Shown here: positions 1 through 10,520 of the stretch, one piece after another | Layout of the letters: every line of letters begins with the position of its first letter | Numbering within the stretch: the first letter of the stretch is position 1 | DNA from: Saccoglossus kowalevskii | Taxonomy: Eukaryota > Hemichordata > Enteropneusta > Harrimaniidae | DNA length: 21,666 nt | Reading direction: 5' to 3' | Assembly: GCF_000003605.2 (NCBI RefSeq) | Contig: NW_003117793.1 | Location: 1 to 21,666 of the forward strand | The notes under the pieces: model-generated | The model's database searches: none | Told to the model about the DNA's origin: nothing | Seen by the model: the letters and a program-made list of their open reading frames with translations, nothing else | Program-made: the position numbers and the translations under genes

Positions 1-85
1 GGTAAATCCAGTATGCATGATACTTGTGGGTAAATTCAGTATCAATGGTACGTTGTGGGTAAATTCAGTATTCTTTGCAGCTTGT
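1..85 (+). repeat. Tail of a higher-order unit (M70-M72), cut by window edge
   Basis: Three monomers lead into the first TTCTTTGCAGC marker (GCAG at 77). The first monomer is incomplete at its 5' side and has TCCAG in place of TTCAG. The second has ATCAATGG and TACGTTG. The order matches the end of other units, so the array continues to the left of the window. Confidence 0.75.
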
Positions 86-577
86 GGGTAAATTCAGTAT
101 CCATGATACCCTGTGGCTAAATTTAGTTTCCATGGTACGTTGTGGGCAAATTCAGTATCCATGGTACCTTGTGGTAAATTCAGTATTCATGGTAACTCAT
201 TAGAAAATTCAGTATCCATGATACCCTGTGGCTAAATTTAGTTTCCGTGGTAACTTGTGAGACAATTCAGTATCCATGATACCCTGTGGCTAAATTTAGT
301 TTCCATGGTACCTTGTGGGCAAATTCAGTATCCATGGTACCTTGTGGCTAAATTCAGTATCCATGATACCTTGTGGGTAAATTCAGTATCCATGATACTT
401 TGTGGGTAAATTTAGTATCCATGGTACTTTGTGGGTGATTTTAGTATCCATGGTACCTTGTGGGTAAATTCAGTATCGATGGTAACTTGTGGGTAAATTC
501 AGTATGCATGATTCCTTGTTGGTAAATTCAGTATCTATGGTACCTTGTGGGTAAATTCAGTATTCTTTGCAGCTTGT
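86..577 (+). repeat. Short higher-order unit, 17 monomers (492 bp)
   Basis: Relative to the reference order it reads M1, M16/M55, M56-M66, M69-M72. M2-M15 and most of the middle of the unit are absent. The 28-bp monomer M57 ends at 200. It is followed by TAGAAAA where every other copy has GAGAAAA, so the CTCATGAG palindrome found at all other copies of this junction is broken here. The unit ends with the TTCTTTGCAGC marker at 569. It is best explained as a deletion derivative of a longer unit. Confidence 0.7.
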
Positions 578-2808
578 GGGTAAATTCAGTATCCATGATA
601 CCCTGTGGCTAAATTTAGTTTCCATGGTACCTTGTCGGCAAATTCAGTATCCATGGTACCTTGTGGGTAAATTCAGTATCCATGGTACTTTGTGGGTAAA
701 TTCAGTATCCATGGTAGCTTGTGGGTAATTTCAGTATCCATGATACCTTGTGGGTAAATTCAGTATGCATGGAACCTTGTGGCTAATTTCAGTATCCATG
801 GTACTTTGTGGGTAAATTTAGTATCCATGGTACTTTGTGGGTGATTTCAGTATCCATTGTACCGTGTGGGTAAATTCAGTATCCATGATAACTTGTGGGT
901 AAATTCAGTATGCATGATACCTTGTGGCTACATTCAGTATCCATGCTACCTTGTGGCTAAATTCAGTATGCATGGAACCTTGTGGCTAAATTCAGTATCC
1001 ATGATACACTGTGCCTAAATTTAGTTTCCATAGTAAGTTGTGGGCAAATTCAGTATCCATGGTACCTTTTGGTAAATTCAGTATTCATGGTAACTCATGA
1101 GAAAATTCAGTATCCATGATACCCTGTGGCAACATTTAGTTTCCATGGTACCTTGTGGGCAAATTCAGTATCCATGGTACCTTTTAGCTAAAATCAGTAT
1201 GCATGGAACCTTGTGGGTAAATTCAGTATCCATGATACCCTGTGGCTAAATTTAGTTTCCATGGTACCTTGTGGGCAAATTCAGTATCCATGGTAACTTG
1301 TCAGACAATTCAGTATCCATGATACCCTGTGGCTAAATTTAGTTTCCATGGTACCTTGCGGGCAAATTCAGTATCCATGGTACCTTGTGGCTAAATTCAG
1401 TATCCATGATACCTTGTGGGTAAATTCAGTATCCATGGTACTTTGTGGGTAAATTTAGTATCCATGGTATTTTGTGGGTGATTTTAGTATCCATGGTACC
1501 TTGTGGGTAACTTCAGTATCTATGGTAACTTGTGGGTAAATTCAGTATGCATGATACCTTGTGGGTAAATTCAGTATCCATGGTACCTTGTGGGTAAATT
1601 CAGTATTCTAGGCAGCTTGTGGGTAAATTCAGTATCCATGATACCCTGTGGCTAAATTTAGTTTCCATGGTACCTTGTGGGCAAATTCAGTATCCATGGT
1701 ACCTTGTGGGTAAATTCAGTATACATGATACCTTGTGGGTAAATTCAGTATCCATGGTACCTTGTGGGCAAATTCAGTATCCATGGTACCTTGTGGGTAA
1801 ATTCAGTATTCTTGGTACTTTGTGGGTGATTTCAGTATCCATGGTAGCTTGTAGGTAAATTCAGTATCTATGATACCCTGTGGCTAAATTTAGTTTCCAT
1901 GGTACCTTGTGGGCAAATTCAGTATCCATGGTACCTTGTGGGTAAATTCAGTATACATGATACCTTGTGGGTAAATTCAGTATCCATGGTACTTTGTGGG
2001 TAAATTTAGTATCAATGGTACTTTGTGGGTGATTTCAGTATCCATTGTACCTTGTGCGTAAATTCAGTATCCATGGTATCTTGTGGGTAAATTCAGTATG
2101 CATAATACCTTGTGGCTACATTCAGTATCTATGGTACCTTGTGGCTAGATTCAGTATGCATGGAACCTTGTGGCTAAATTCAGTATCCATGATACAATGT
2201 GGTTAAATTTAGTTTCCATGGTACCTTGTGGGCAAATTCAGTATCCATGGTACCTTGCGGTAAATTCAGTATTCGTGGTTACTCATGAGAAAATTCAGTA
2301 TCCATGACACCCTGTGGCTAAATTTAGTTTCCGTGGTACCTTGTGGGCAATTTCAGTAACCATGGTACCTTTTGGTTAAAATCAGTATGCATGGAACCTT
2401 GTGGGTAAATTCAGTATCCATGATACCCTGTGGCTAAATTTAGTTTCCATGGTACCTTGTGGGCAAATTCAGTATTCATGGTAACTTGTGAGACAATTCA
2501 GTATCCATGATACCCTGTGGCTAAATTTAGTTTCCATGGTACCTTGTGGGAAAATTCAGTATCCATGGTACCTTGTGGCTAAATTCAGTATCCATGATAC
2601 CTTGTGGGTAAATTCAGTATCCATGATACTTTGTGGGTAAATTTAGTATCCATGGTACTTTGTGGGTGATTTTAGTATCCATTGTACCTTGTGGGTAAAT
2701 TCAGTATCTATGGTAACTTGTGGGTAAATTCAGTATGCATGATTCCTTGTTGGTAAATTCAGTATCTATGGTACCTTGTGGGTAAATTCAGTATTCTTTG
2801 CAGCTTGT
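578..2808 (+). repeat. Higher-order unit, 77 monomers (2,231 bp)
   Basis: Order: M1-M6, two altered monomers, M9-M28, then a switch to M63/M65/M66-like monomers, M34-M40, two extra monomers (about 1735-1800), M41-M57 (28-bp M57 ends at 2286), then M19-M28 again, M63-M66 and M69-M72. The passage from M57 to M19, rather than to M58, is what an exchange between the two internal 10-monomer modules would give. Private variants include GTGCCTAAA and AAGTTGTGG near 1010-1040. This unit is more diverged from the reference than the right-arm units. Confidence 0.72.
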
Positions 2809-3794
2809 GGGTAAATTCAGTATCCATGATACCCTGTGGCTAAATTTAGTTTCCATGGTACCTTGTCGGCAAATTCAGTATCCATGGTACCTTGTGGGTA
2901 AATTCAGTATCCATGGTACTTTGTGGGTAAATTCAGTATCCATGGTAGCTTGTGGGTAATTTCAGTATCCATGATACCTTGTGGGTAAATTCAGTATCTA
3001 CGGTACCCTTGTTGGTAAATTCAGTATCCATGGTACTTTGTGGGTAAATTTAGTATCCATGGTACTTTGTGGGTGATTTCAGTATCCATTGTACCTTTTG
3101 GGTAAATTCAGTATCCATGGTAACTTGTGGGTAAATTCAGTATACATGATACCTTGTGGCTACATTCAGTATCCATGGTACCTTGTGGCTAAATTCAGTA
3201 TGCATGGAACCTTGTGGCTAAATTCAGTATCCATGATACACTGTGGCTAAATTTAGTTTCCATGGTACGTTGTGGGCAAATTCAGTATCCATGGTACCTT
3301 GTGGTAAATTCAGTATTCATGGTAACTCATGAGAAAATTCAGTATCCATGATACCCTGGGGCTAAATTTAGTTTCCGTGGTAACTTGTGAGACAATTCAG
3401 TATCCATGACACCCTGTGGCTAAATTCAGTATCCATGATACCCTGTGGCTAAATTTAGTTTCCATGGTACCTTGTGGGCAAATTCAGTATCCATGGTACC
3501 TTGTGGCTAAATTCAGTATCCATGATACCTTGTGGGTAAATTCAGTATCCATGATACTTTGTGGGTAAATTTAGTATCTATGGTACTTTGTGGGTGATTT
3601 TAGTATCCATGGTACCTTGTGGGTAAATTTAGTATCTATGGTACTTTGTGGGTGATTTTAGTATCCATGGTACCTTGTGGGTAAATTCAGTATCTATGGT
3701 AACTTGTGGGTAAATTCAGTATGCATGATTCCTTGTGGGTAAATTCAGTATCTATGGTACCTTGTGGGTAAATTCAGTATTCTTTGCAGCTTGT
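2809..3794 (+). repeat. Higher-order unit, 34 monomers (986 bp), internal 39-monomer deletion
   Basis: Order: M1-M18 (module ends at 3330), then directly M58-M72, with one extra monomer near 3420-3450. M19-M57 is absent. This is the expected short product of unequal exchange between module M9-M18 and module M48-M57. The segment M65-M68 (about 3560-3670) keeps the local two-monomer duplication seen in the reference unit. The next unit follows without interruption; 34 plus 43 monomers together span 2,232 bp, close to the 77-monomer units elsewhere. Confidence 0.75.
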
Positions 3795-4196
3795 GGGTAA
3801 ATTCAGTATCCATGATACCCTGTGGCTAAATTTAGTTTCCATGGTACCTTGTCGGCAAATTCAGTATCCATGGTACCTTGTGGGTAAATTCAGTATCCAT
3901 GGTACTTTGTGGGTAAATTCAGTATCCATGGTAGCTTGTGGGTAATTTCAGTATCCATGATACCTTGTGGGTAATTTCAGTATCTATGGTACGTTGTTTG
4001 GTAAATTCAGTATCCATGGTACTTTGTGGGTAAATTTAGTATCCATGGTACTTTGTGGGTGATTTCAGTATCCATTGTACCTTGTGGGTAAATTCAGTAT
4101 CCATGGTAACTTGTGGGTAAATTCAGTATGCATGATACCTTGTGGCTACATTCAGTATCCATGGTACCTTGTGGCTAAATTCAGTATGCATGGAAC
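3423..4196 (+). repeat. 774-bp long-range duplicate, left copy
   Basis: It reads identical to 16427-17200 at a constant offset of 13,004 bp. It runs from M60/M61 of one unit through the marker into M14 of the next, including the doubled M65-M68 segment and the 30-bp M7. It ends at a one-base loss (GGAACTTG) and the copies take different orders after about 4250. Confidence 0.82.
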
Positions 4197-5040
4197 TTGT
4201 GGCTAAATTCAGTATCCATGATACACTGTGGCTAAATTTAGTTTCCATGGTACCTTGTGGGCAAATTCAGTATCCATGGTTCCTTTTGGCTAAAATCAGT
4301 ATGCATGGAACCTTGTGGGTAAATTCAGTATCCATGATACACTTTGGCTAAATTTAGTTTCCATGGTACCTTGTGGGCAAGTTCAGTATCCATGGTAACT
4401 TATCCGACAATTCAGTATCCATGATAACCTGTGGCTAAATTTAGTTTCCATGGTACCTTGTGGGCAAATTCAGTATCCATGGTACCTTGTGGCTAAATTC
4501 AGTATGCATGATACCTTGTGGGTAAATTCAGTATCCATGATACTTTGTGGGTAAATGTAGTATCCATGGTTCTTTGTGGGTGATTTTAGTATCCATGGTA
4601 CCTTGTGGGTAAATTCAGTATCTATGGAAACTTGTGGGTAAATTCAGTATGCATGATACCTTGTGGGTAAATTCAGTATCCATGGTACCTTGTGGGTAAA
4701 TTCAGTATTCTTGGCAGCTTGTGGGTAAATTCAGTATCCATGATAACCTGTAGTTAAATTTAGTTTCCATGGTACCTTGTGGGCAAATTCAATATCCATG
4801 GTACCTTGTGGGTAAATTCAGTATACATGATACCTTGTGGGTAAATTCAGTATCCATGATACTTTGTGGGTAAATTTAGTATCCATGGTACTTTGTGGGT
4901 GATTTAGTATCCATGGTACCTTGTGGGTAAATTCAGTATCTATGGTAAATTGTGGGTAAATTCAGTATGCATGATTCCTTGTGGGTAAATTCAGTATCGA
5001 TGGTACCTTGTGGGTAAATTCAGTATTCTTTGCAGCTTGT
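3795..5040 (+). repeat. Higher-order unit, 43 monomers (1,246 bp)
   Basis: Order: M1-M15, a splice to M20-M40, then a splice to M64-M66 and M69-M72. M16-M19 and M41-M63 are missing. M7 is the 30-bp form with TACGTTGTTTGG (about 3991). A two-base change in M14 (GGAACTTG for GGAACCTTG, a one-base loss near 4197) separates it from the otherwise matching right-arm copy. M66 has the 28-bp form GGGTGATTTAG near 4890. An apparent 69-residue reading frame at 4142-4351 lies inside and is an artefact of the repeat. Confidence 0.72.
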
Positions 5041-6749
5041 GGGTAAATTCAGTATCCATGATACCCTGTGGCTAAATTTAGTTTCCATGGTACCTTGTCG
5101 GCAAATTCAGTATCCATGGTACCTTGTGGGTAAATTCAGTATCCATGGTACTTTGTGGGTAAATTCAGTATCCATGGTAGCTTGTGGGTAATTTCAGTAT
5201 CCATGATACCTTGTGGGTAAATTCAGTATCTATGGTACCTTGTGGGTAAATTCAGTATCCATGGTATTTTGTGGGTAAATTTAGTATCCATGGTACTTTG
5301 TGGGTGATTTCAGTATCCATTGTACCTTGTGGGTAAATTCAGTATCCATGGTAACTTGTGGGTAAATTCAGTATGCATGATACCTTGTGGCTACATTCAG
5401 TATCCATGGTACCTTGTGGCTAAATTCAGTATGCATGGAACCTTGTGGCTAAATTCAGTATCCATGATACACTGTGGCTAAATTTAGTTTCCATGGTAGG
5501 TTGTGGGCAAATTCAGTATCCATGGTACCTTGTGGTAAATTCAGTATTCATGGTAACTCATGAGAAAATTCAGTATCCATGATACCCTGTGGCTAAATTT
5601 AGTTTCCATGGTACCTTGTGGGCAAATTCAGTATCCATGGTTCCTTTTGGCTAAAATCAGTATGCATGGAACCTTGTGGGTAAATTCAGTATCCATGATA
5701 CACTTTGGCTAAATTTAGTTTCCATGGTACCTTGTGGGCAAGTTCAGTATCCATGGTAACTTGTCCGACATTTCAGTATCCATGATAACCTGTGGCTAAA
5801 TTTAGTTTCCATGGTACCTTGTGGGCAAATTCAGTATCCATGGTACCTTGTGGCTAAATTCAGTATGCATGATACCTTGTGAGTAAATTCAGTATCCATG
5901 ATACTTTGTGGGTAAATGTAGTATCCATGGTACTTTGTGGGTGATTTTAGTATCCATGGTACCTTGTGGGTAAATTCAGTATGCATGATACCTTGTGGGT
6001 AAATTCAGTATCCATGGTACCTTGTGGGTAAATTCAGTATTCTTGGCAGCTTGTGGGTAAATTCAGTATCCATGATAACCTGTAGTTAAATTTAGTTTCC
6101 ATGGTATCTTGTGGGCAAATTCAATATCCATGGTACCTTGTGGGTAAATTCAGTATACATGATACCTTGTGGGTAAATTCAGTATTCTTGGTACTTTGTG
6201 GGTGATTTCAGTATCCATGGTAGCTTGTGGGTAAATTTAGTATCTATGATACCCTGTGGCTAAATTTAGTTTCCATGGTACGTTGTGGGCAAATTCAGTA
6301 TCCATGGCACCTTGTGGGTAAATTCAGTATACATGATACCTTGTGGGTAAATTCAGTATCCATGGTACTTTGTGGGTAAATTTAGTATCCATGGTACATT
6401 GTGGGTGATTTCAGTATCCATTGTACCTTGTGGGTAAATTCAGTATCCATGGTAACTTGTGGGTAAATTCAGTATGCATGATACCTTGTGGCTACATTCA
6501 GTATCCATGGTACCTTGTGGCTAAATTCAGTATGCATGGAACCTTGTGGCTAAATTCAGTATCCATGATACACTGTGGCTAAATTTAGTTTCCATGGTAC
6601 GTTGTGGGCAAATTCAGTATCCATGGTACCTTGTGGTACATTCAGTATCTATGGTAAATTGTGGGTAAATTCAGTATGCATGATTCCTTGTGGGTAAATT
6701 CAGTATCTATGGTACCTTGTGGGTAAATTCAGTATTCTTTGCAGCTTGT
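5041..6749 (+). repeat. 59-monomer unit, first part of compound copy 1
   Basis: Order: M1-M32, M34-M56, a 28-bp hybrid of M57 and M69 (6635-6662), M70-M72. M33 and M58-M68 are absent. Monomers 9-18 end at 5561 with CTCAT followed by GAG. The length is 1,709 bp, which is 59 x 29 less two bases for its two 28-bp monomers. Confidence 0.72.
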
Positions 6750-7645
6750 GGGTAAATTCAGTATCCATGATACCCTGTGGCTAAATTTAGTTTCCATGGT
6801 ACCTTGTCGGCAAATTCAGTATCCATGGTACTTTGTGGGTAAATTTAGTATCCATGGTACTTTGTGGGTGATTTCAGTATCCATTGTACCTTGTGGGTAA
6901 ATTCAGTATCCATGGTAACTTGTGGGTAAATTCAGTATGCATGATACCTTGTGGCTACATTCAGTATCCATGGTACCTTGTGGCTAAATTCAGTATGCAT
7001 GGAACCTTGTGGCTAAATTCAGTATCCATGATACACTGTGGCTAAATTTAGTTTCCATGGTACGTTGTGGGTAAATTCAGTATTCATGGTACCTTGTGGT
7101 AAATTCAGTATTCATGGTAACTCATGAGAAAATTCAGTATCCATGACACCCTGTGGCTAAATTTAGTTTCCATGGTACCTTGTGGGCAAATTCAGTATCC
7201 ATGGTACCTTTTGGCTAAAATCAGTATGCACGGAACCTTGTGGGTAAATTCAGTATCCATGATACCCTTTGGCTAAATTTAGTTTCCATGGTACCTTGTG
7301 GGCAAATTCAGTATCCATGGTAACTTGTCCGACAATTCAGTATCCATGATAACCTGTGGCTAAATTTAGTTTCCATGGTACCTTGTGGGAAAATTCAGTA
7401 TCCATGGTACCTTGTGGCTAAATTCAGTATCCATGATACCTTGTGGGTAAATTCAGTATCCATGATACTTTGTGGGTAAATTTAGTATCCATGGTACTTT
7501 GTGGGTGATTTAGTATCCAAGGTACCTTGTGGGTAAATTCAGTATCTATGGTAAATTGTGGGTAAATTCAGTATGCAGATTCCTTGTGGGTAAATTCAGT
7601 ATCTATGGTACCTTGTGGGTAAATTCAGTATTCTTTGCAGCTTGT
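6750..7645 (+). repeat. 31-monomer unit, second part of compound copy 1
   Basis: Order: M1, M2, a hybrid of M3 and M8 (6808-6836), M9-M28, M63-M66, M69-M72. The hybrid begins CGGCAAATT like M3 and ends TACTTTGT like M8. M18 ends at 7125. One-base losses occur in M66 (GGGTGATTTAG, about 7504) and M70 (TATGCAGATTCC, about 7571). The length is 896 bp, which is 31 x 29 less three bases. Confidence 0.72.
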
Positions 7646-9354
7646 GGGTAAATTCAGTATCCATGATACCCTGTGGCTAAATTTAGTTTTCATGGTACCT
7701 TGTCGGCAAATTCAGTATCCGTGGTACCTTGTGGGTAAATTCAGTATCCATGATACCCTGTGGCTAAATTTAGTTTCCATGGTACCTTGTGGGGAAATTC
7801 AGTATCCATGGTACCTTGTGGCTAAATTCAGTATCCATGATACCTTGTGGGTAAATTCAGTATCCATGATACTTTGTGGGTAAATTTAGTATCCATGGTA
7901 CTTTGTGGGTGATTTCAGTATCCATGGTACCTTGTGGGTAAATTCAGTATCGATGGTAACTTGTGGGTAAATTCAGTATGCATGATTCCTTGTGGCTACA
8001 TTCAGTATCCATGGTACCTTGTGGCTAAATTCACTATGCATGGAACCTTGTGGCTAAATTCAGTATCCATGATACACTGTGGCTAAATTTAGTTTCCATG
8101 GTAGGTTGTGGGCAAATTCAGTATCCATGGTACCTTGTGGTAAATTCAGTATTCATGGTAACTCATGAGAAAATTCAGTATCCATGATACCCTGTGGCTA
8201 AATTTAGTTTCCATGGTACCTTGTGGGCAAATTCAGTATCCATGGTTCCTTTTGGCTAAAATCAGTATGCATGGAACCTTGTGGGTAAATTCAGTATCCA
8301 TGAAACACTTTGGCTAAATTTAGTTTCCATGGTACCTTGTGGGCAAGTTCAGTATCCATGGTAACTTGTCCGACAATTCAGTATCCATGATAACCTGTGG
8401 CTAAATTTAGTTTCCATGGTACCTTGTGGGCAAATTCAGTATCCATGGTACCTTGTGGCTAAATTCAGTATGCATGATACCTTGTGGGTAAATTCAGTAT
8501 CCATGATACTTTGTGGGTAAATGTAGTATCCATGGTACTTTGTGGGTGATTTTAGTATCCATGGTACCTTGTGGGTAAATTCAGTATGCATGATACCTTG
8601 TGGGTAAATTCAGTATCCATGGTACCTTGCGGGTAAATTCAGTATTCTTGGCAGCTTGTGGGTAAATTCAGTATCCATGATAACCTGTAGTTAAATTTAG
8701 TTTCCATGGTATCTTGTGGGCAAATTCAATATCCATGGTACCTTGTGGGTAAATTCAGTATACATGATACCTTGTGGGTAAATTCAGTATTCTTGGTACT
8801 TTGTGGGTGATTTCAGTATCCATGGTAGCTTGTGGGTAAATTCAGTATCTATGATACCCTGTGGCTAAATTTAGTTTCCATGGTACGTTGTGGGCAAATT
8901 CAGTATCCATGGCACCTTGTGGGTAAATTCAGTATACATGATACCTTGTGGGTAAATTCAGTATCCATGGTACTTTGTGGGTAAATTTAGTATCCATGGT
9001 ACTTTGTGGGTGATTTCAGTATCCATTGTACCTTGTGGGTAAATTCAGTATCCATGGTAACTTGTGGGTAAATTCAGTATGCATGATACCTTGTGGCTAC
9101 ATTCAGTATCCATGGTACCTTGTGGCTAAATTCAGTATGCATGGAACCTTGTGGCTAAATTCAGTATCCATGATACACTGTGGCTAAATTTAGTTTCCAT
9201 GGTACGTTGTGGGCAAATTCAGTATCCATGGTACCTTGTGGTAAATTCAGTATCTATGGTAAATTGTGGGTAAATTCAGTATGCATGATTCCTTGTGGGT
9301 AAATTCAGTATCTATGGTACCTTGTGGGTAAATTCAGTATTCTTTGCAGCTTGT
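7646..9354 (+). repeat. 59-monomer unit, first part of compound copy 2
   Basis: Order: M1-M3, then M60-M66, M69, M70 (7733-7993), then M13-M32, M34-M56, the M57/M69 hybrid (9240-9267), M70-M72. In copy 1 the corresponding nine monomers are M4-M12 (5128-5388). M18 ends at 8166. Length is 1,709 bp, the same as in copy 1. An apparent reading frame at 7635-7883 starts in the preceding marker monomer and runs into this unit; it is a repeat artefact. Confidence 0.72.
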
Positions 9355-10250
9355 GGGTAAATTCAGTATCCATGATACCCTGTGGCTAAATTTAGTTTCC
9401 ATGGTACCTTGTCGGCAAATTCAGTATCCATGGTACTTTGTGGGTAAATTTAGTATCCATGGTACTTTGTGGGTGATTTCAGTATCCATTGTACCTTGTG
9501 GGTAAATTCAGTATCCATGGTAACTTGTGGGTAAATTCAGTATGCATGATACCTTGTGGCTACATTCAGTATCCATGGGACCTTGTGGCTAAATTCAGTA
9601 TGCATGGAACCTTGTGGCTAAATTCAGTATCCATGATACACTGTGGCTAAATTTAGTTTCCATGGTACGTTGTGGGTAAATTCAGTATTCATGGTACCTT
9701 GTGGTAAATTCAGTATTCATGGTAACTCATGAGAAAATTCAGTATTCATGGTACCTTGTGGTAAATTCAGTATTCATGGTAACTCATGAGAAAATTCAGT
9801 ATCCATGACACCCTGTGGCTAAATTTAGTTTCCATGGTACCTTGTGGGCAAATTCATTATCCATGATACCCTTTGGCTAAATTTAGTTTCCATGGTACCT
9901 TGTGGGCAAATTCAGTATCCATGGTAACTTGTCCGACAATTCAGTATCCATGATAACCTGTGGCTAAATTTAGTTTCCATGGTACCTTGTGGGAAAATTC
10001 AGTATCCATGGTACCTTGTGGCTAAATTCAGTATCCATGATACCTTGTGGGTAAATTCAGTATCCATGATACTTTGTGGGTAAATTTAGTATCCATGGTA
10101 CTTTGTGGGTGATTTAGTATCCATGGTACCTTGTGGGTAAATTCAGTATCTATGGTAACTTGTGGGTAAATTCAGTATGCATGATTCCTTGTGGGTAAAT
10201 TCAGTATCTATGGTACCTTGTAGGTAAATTCAGTATTCTTTGCAGCTTGT
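9355..10250 (+). repeat. 31-monomer unit, second part of compound copy 2
   Basis: Order: M1, M2, hybrid M3/M8, M9-M18 (ends 9730), an extra copy of M17-M18 (9731-9787), M19, M20, a hybrid of M21 and M23 (9846-9874), M24-M28, M63-M66, M69-M72. The extra copy begins GAGAAAA like M19 and then continues as M17. Its last marker is preceded by TTGTAGGTAAATTC, a private variant found elsewhere in the window only at about 13410. Confidence 0.72.
9674..9787 (+). repeat. Local tandem duplication of a two-monomer block (57-bp period)
   Basis: M17 plus the 28-bp M18 (9674-9730) is followed by a second copy (9731-9787), so CTCATGAG occurs twice, 57 bp apart. The second copy starts with the GAG that normally opens M19, which places the crossover within the first monomer bases. 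No other unit in the window has this doubling. Confidence 0.8.
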
Positions 10251-10439
10251 GGGTAAATTCAGTATCCATGATACCCTGTGGCTAAATTTAGTTTCCATGG
10301 TACCTTGTCGGCAAATTCAGTATCCATGGTACCTTGTGGGTAAATTCAGTATCCATGGTACTTTGTGAGTAAATTCAGTACTCTTGGTACTGTGTGGGTG
10401 ATTTCAGTATCCATGGTAACTTGTGGGTAAATTCAGTAT
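9957..10439 (+). repeat. 483-bp direct repeat, left copy, bracketing the diverged domain
   Basis: Base-by-base reading shows it identical to 13147-13629 at an offset of 3,190 bp. It includes two private features: TTGTAGGTAAATTC before the marker and GAGTAAATTCAGTACTCTTGG after it. Identity ends at 9956 (A here, T at 13146) and at 10440 (G here, C at 13630). Confidence 0.85.
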
Positions 10440-10520
10440 GCATGATACCTTGTGGGTAAATTCAGTATCCATGATACCTTGTGTGCAAATTCAGTATGCA
10501 TGGAACCTTGTGGCTAAATT

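Larger units (their letters stand above)
5041..7645 (+). repeat. Compound 90-monomer repeat, copy 1 (2,605 bp)
   Basis: It is made of a 59-monomer part (5041-6749) and a 31-monomer part (6750-7645), each ending in the TTCTTTGCAGC marker. The marker spacing GCAG 5032, 7637, 10242 is exactly 2,605 bp both times, and 6741 to 9346 is also 2,605. Private variants such as TGGTAGGTTGTGG (about 5494 and 8099) recur in both copies at this offset. The compound unit therefore amplified as a block. Confidence 0.85.
7646..10250 (+). repeat. Compound 90-monomer repeat, copy 2 (2,605 bp)
   Basis: This is the tandem successor of 5041-7645, with the same total length. From about 7994 on it follows copy 1 monomer by monomer up to the second part. 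Two regions differ in variant content without changing overall length: 7733-7993, where nine monomers are replaced, and 9731-9874, where one two-monomer gain is offset by a two-monomer loss. Confidence 0.82.

Noticed and set aside
1619-1858. 79-residue open frame on the plus strand
   Set aside because: It starts at a GTG inside the TTGTGGG link and its translation repeats every 29 residues, because 29 bp is read through all three frames in 87 bp. It stays open only while GGGCAA replaces the in-frame GGGTAA stop. No initiation signal, no non-repeat sequence.
4142-4351. 69-residue open frame on the plus strand
   Set aside because: Same 29-residue periodicity and same cause. A one-base loss near 4197 shifts the phase and helps keep it open. 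It is a chance gap between stops in satellite DNA.
7635-7883. 82-residue open frame on the plus strand
   Set aside because: Same periodic translation; it begins in the TTTGCAGC marker monomer and depends on monomers with CGGCAAA and GGGGAAA. Its equivalents in other units are closed, so it is not conserved.
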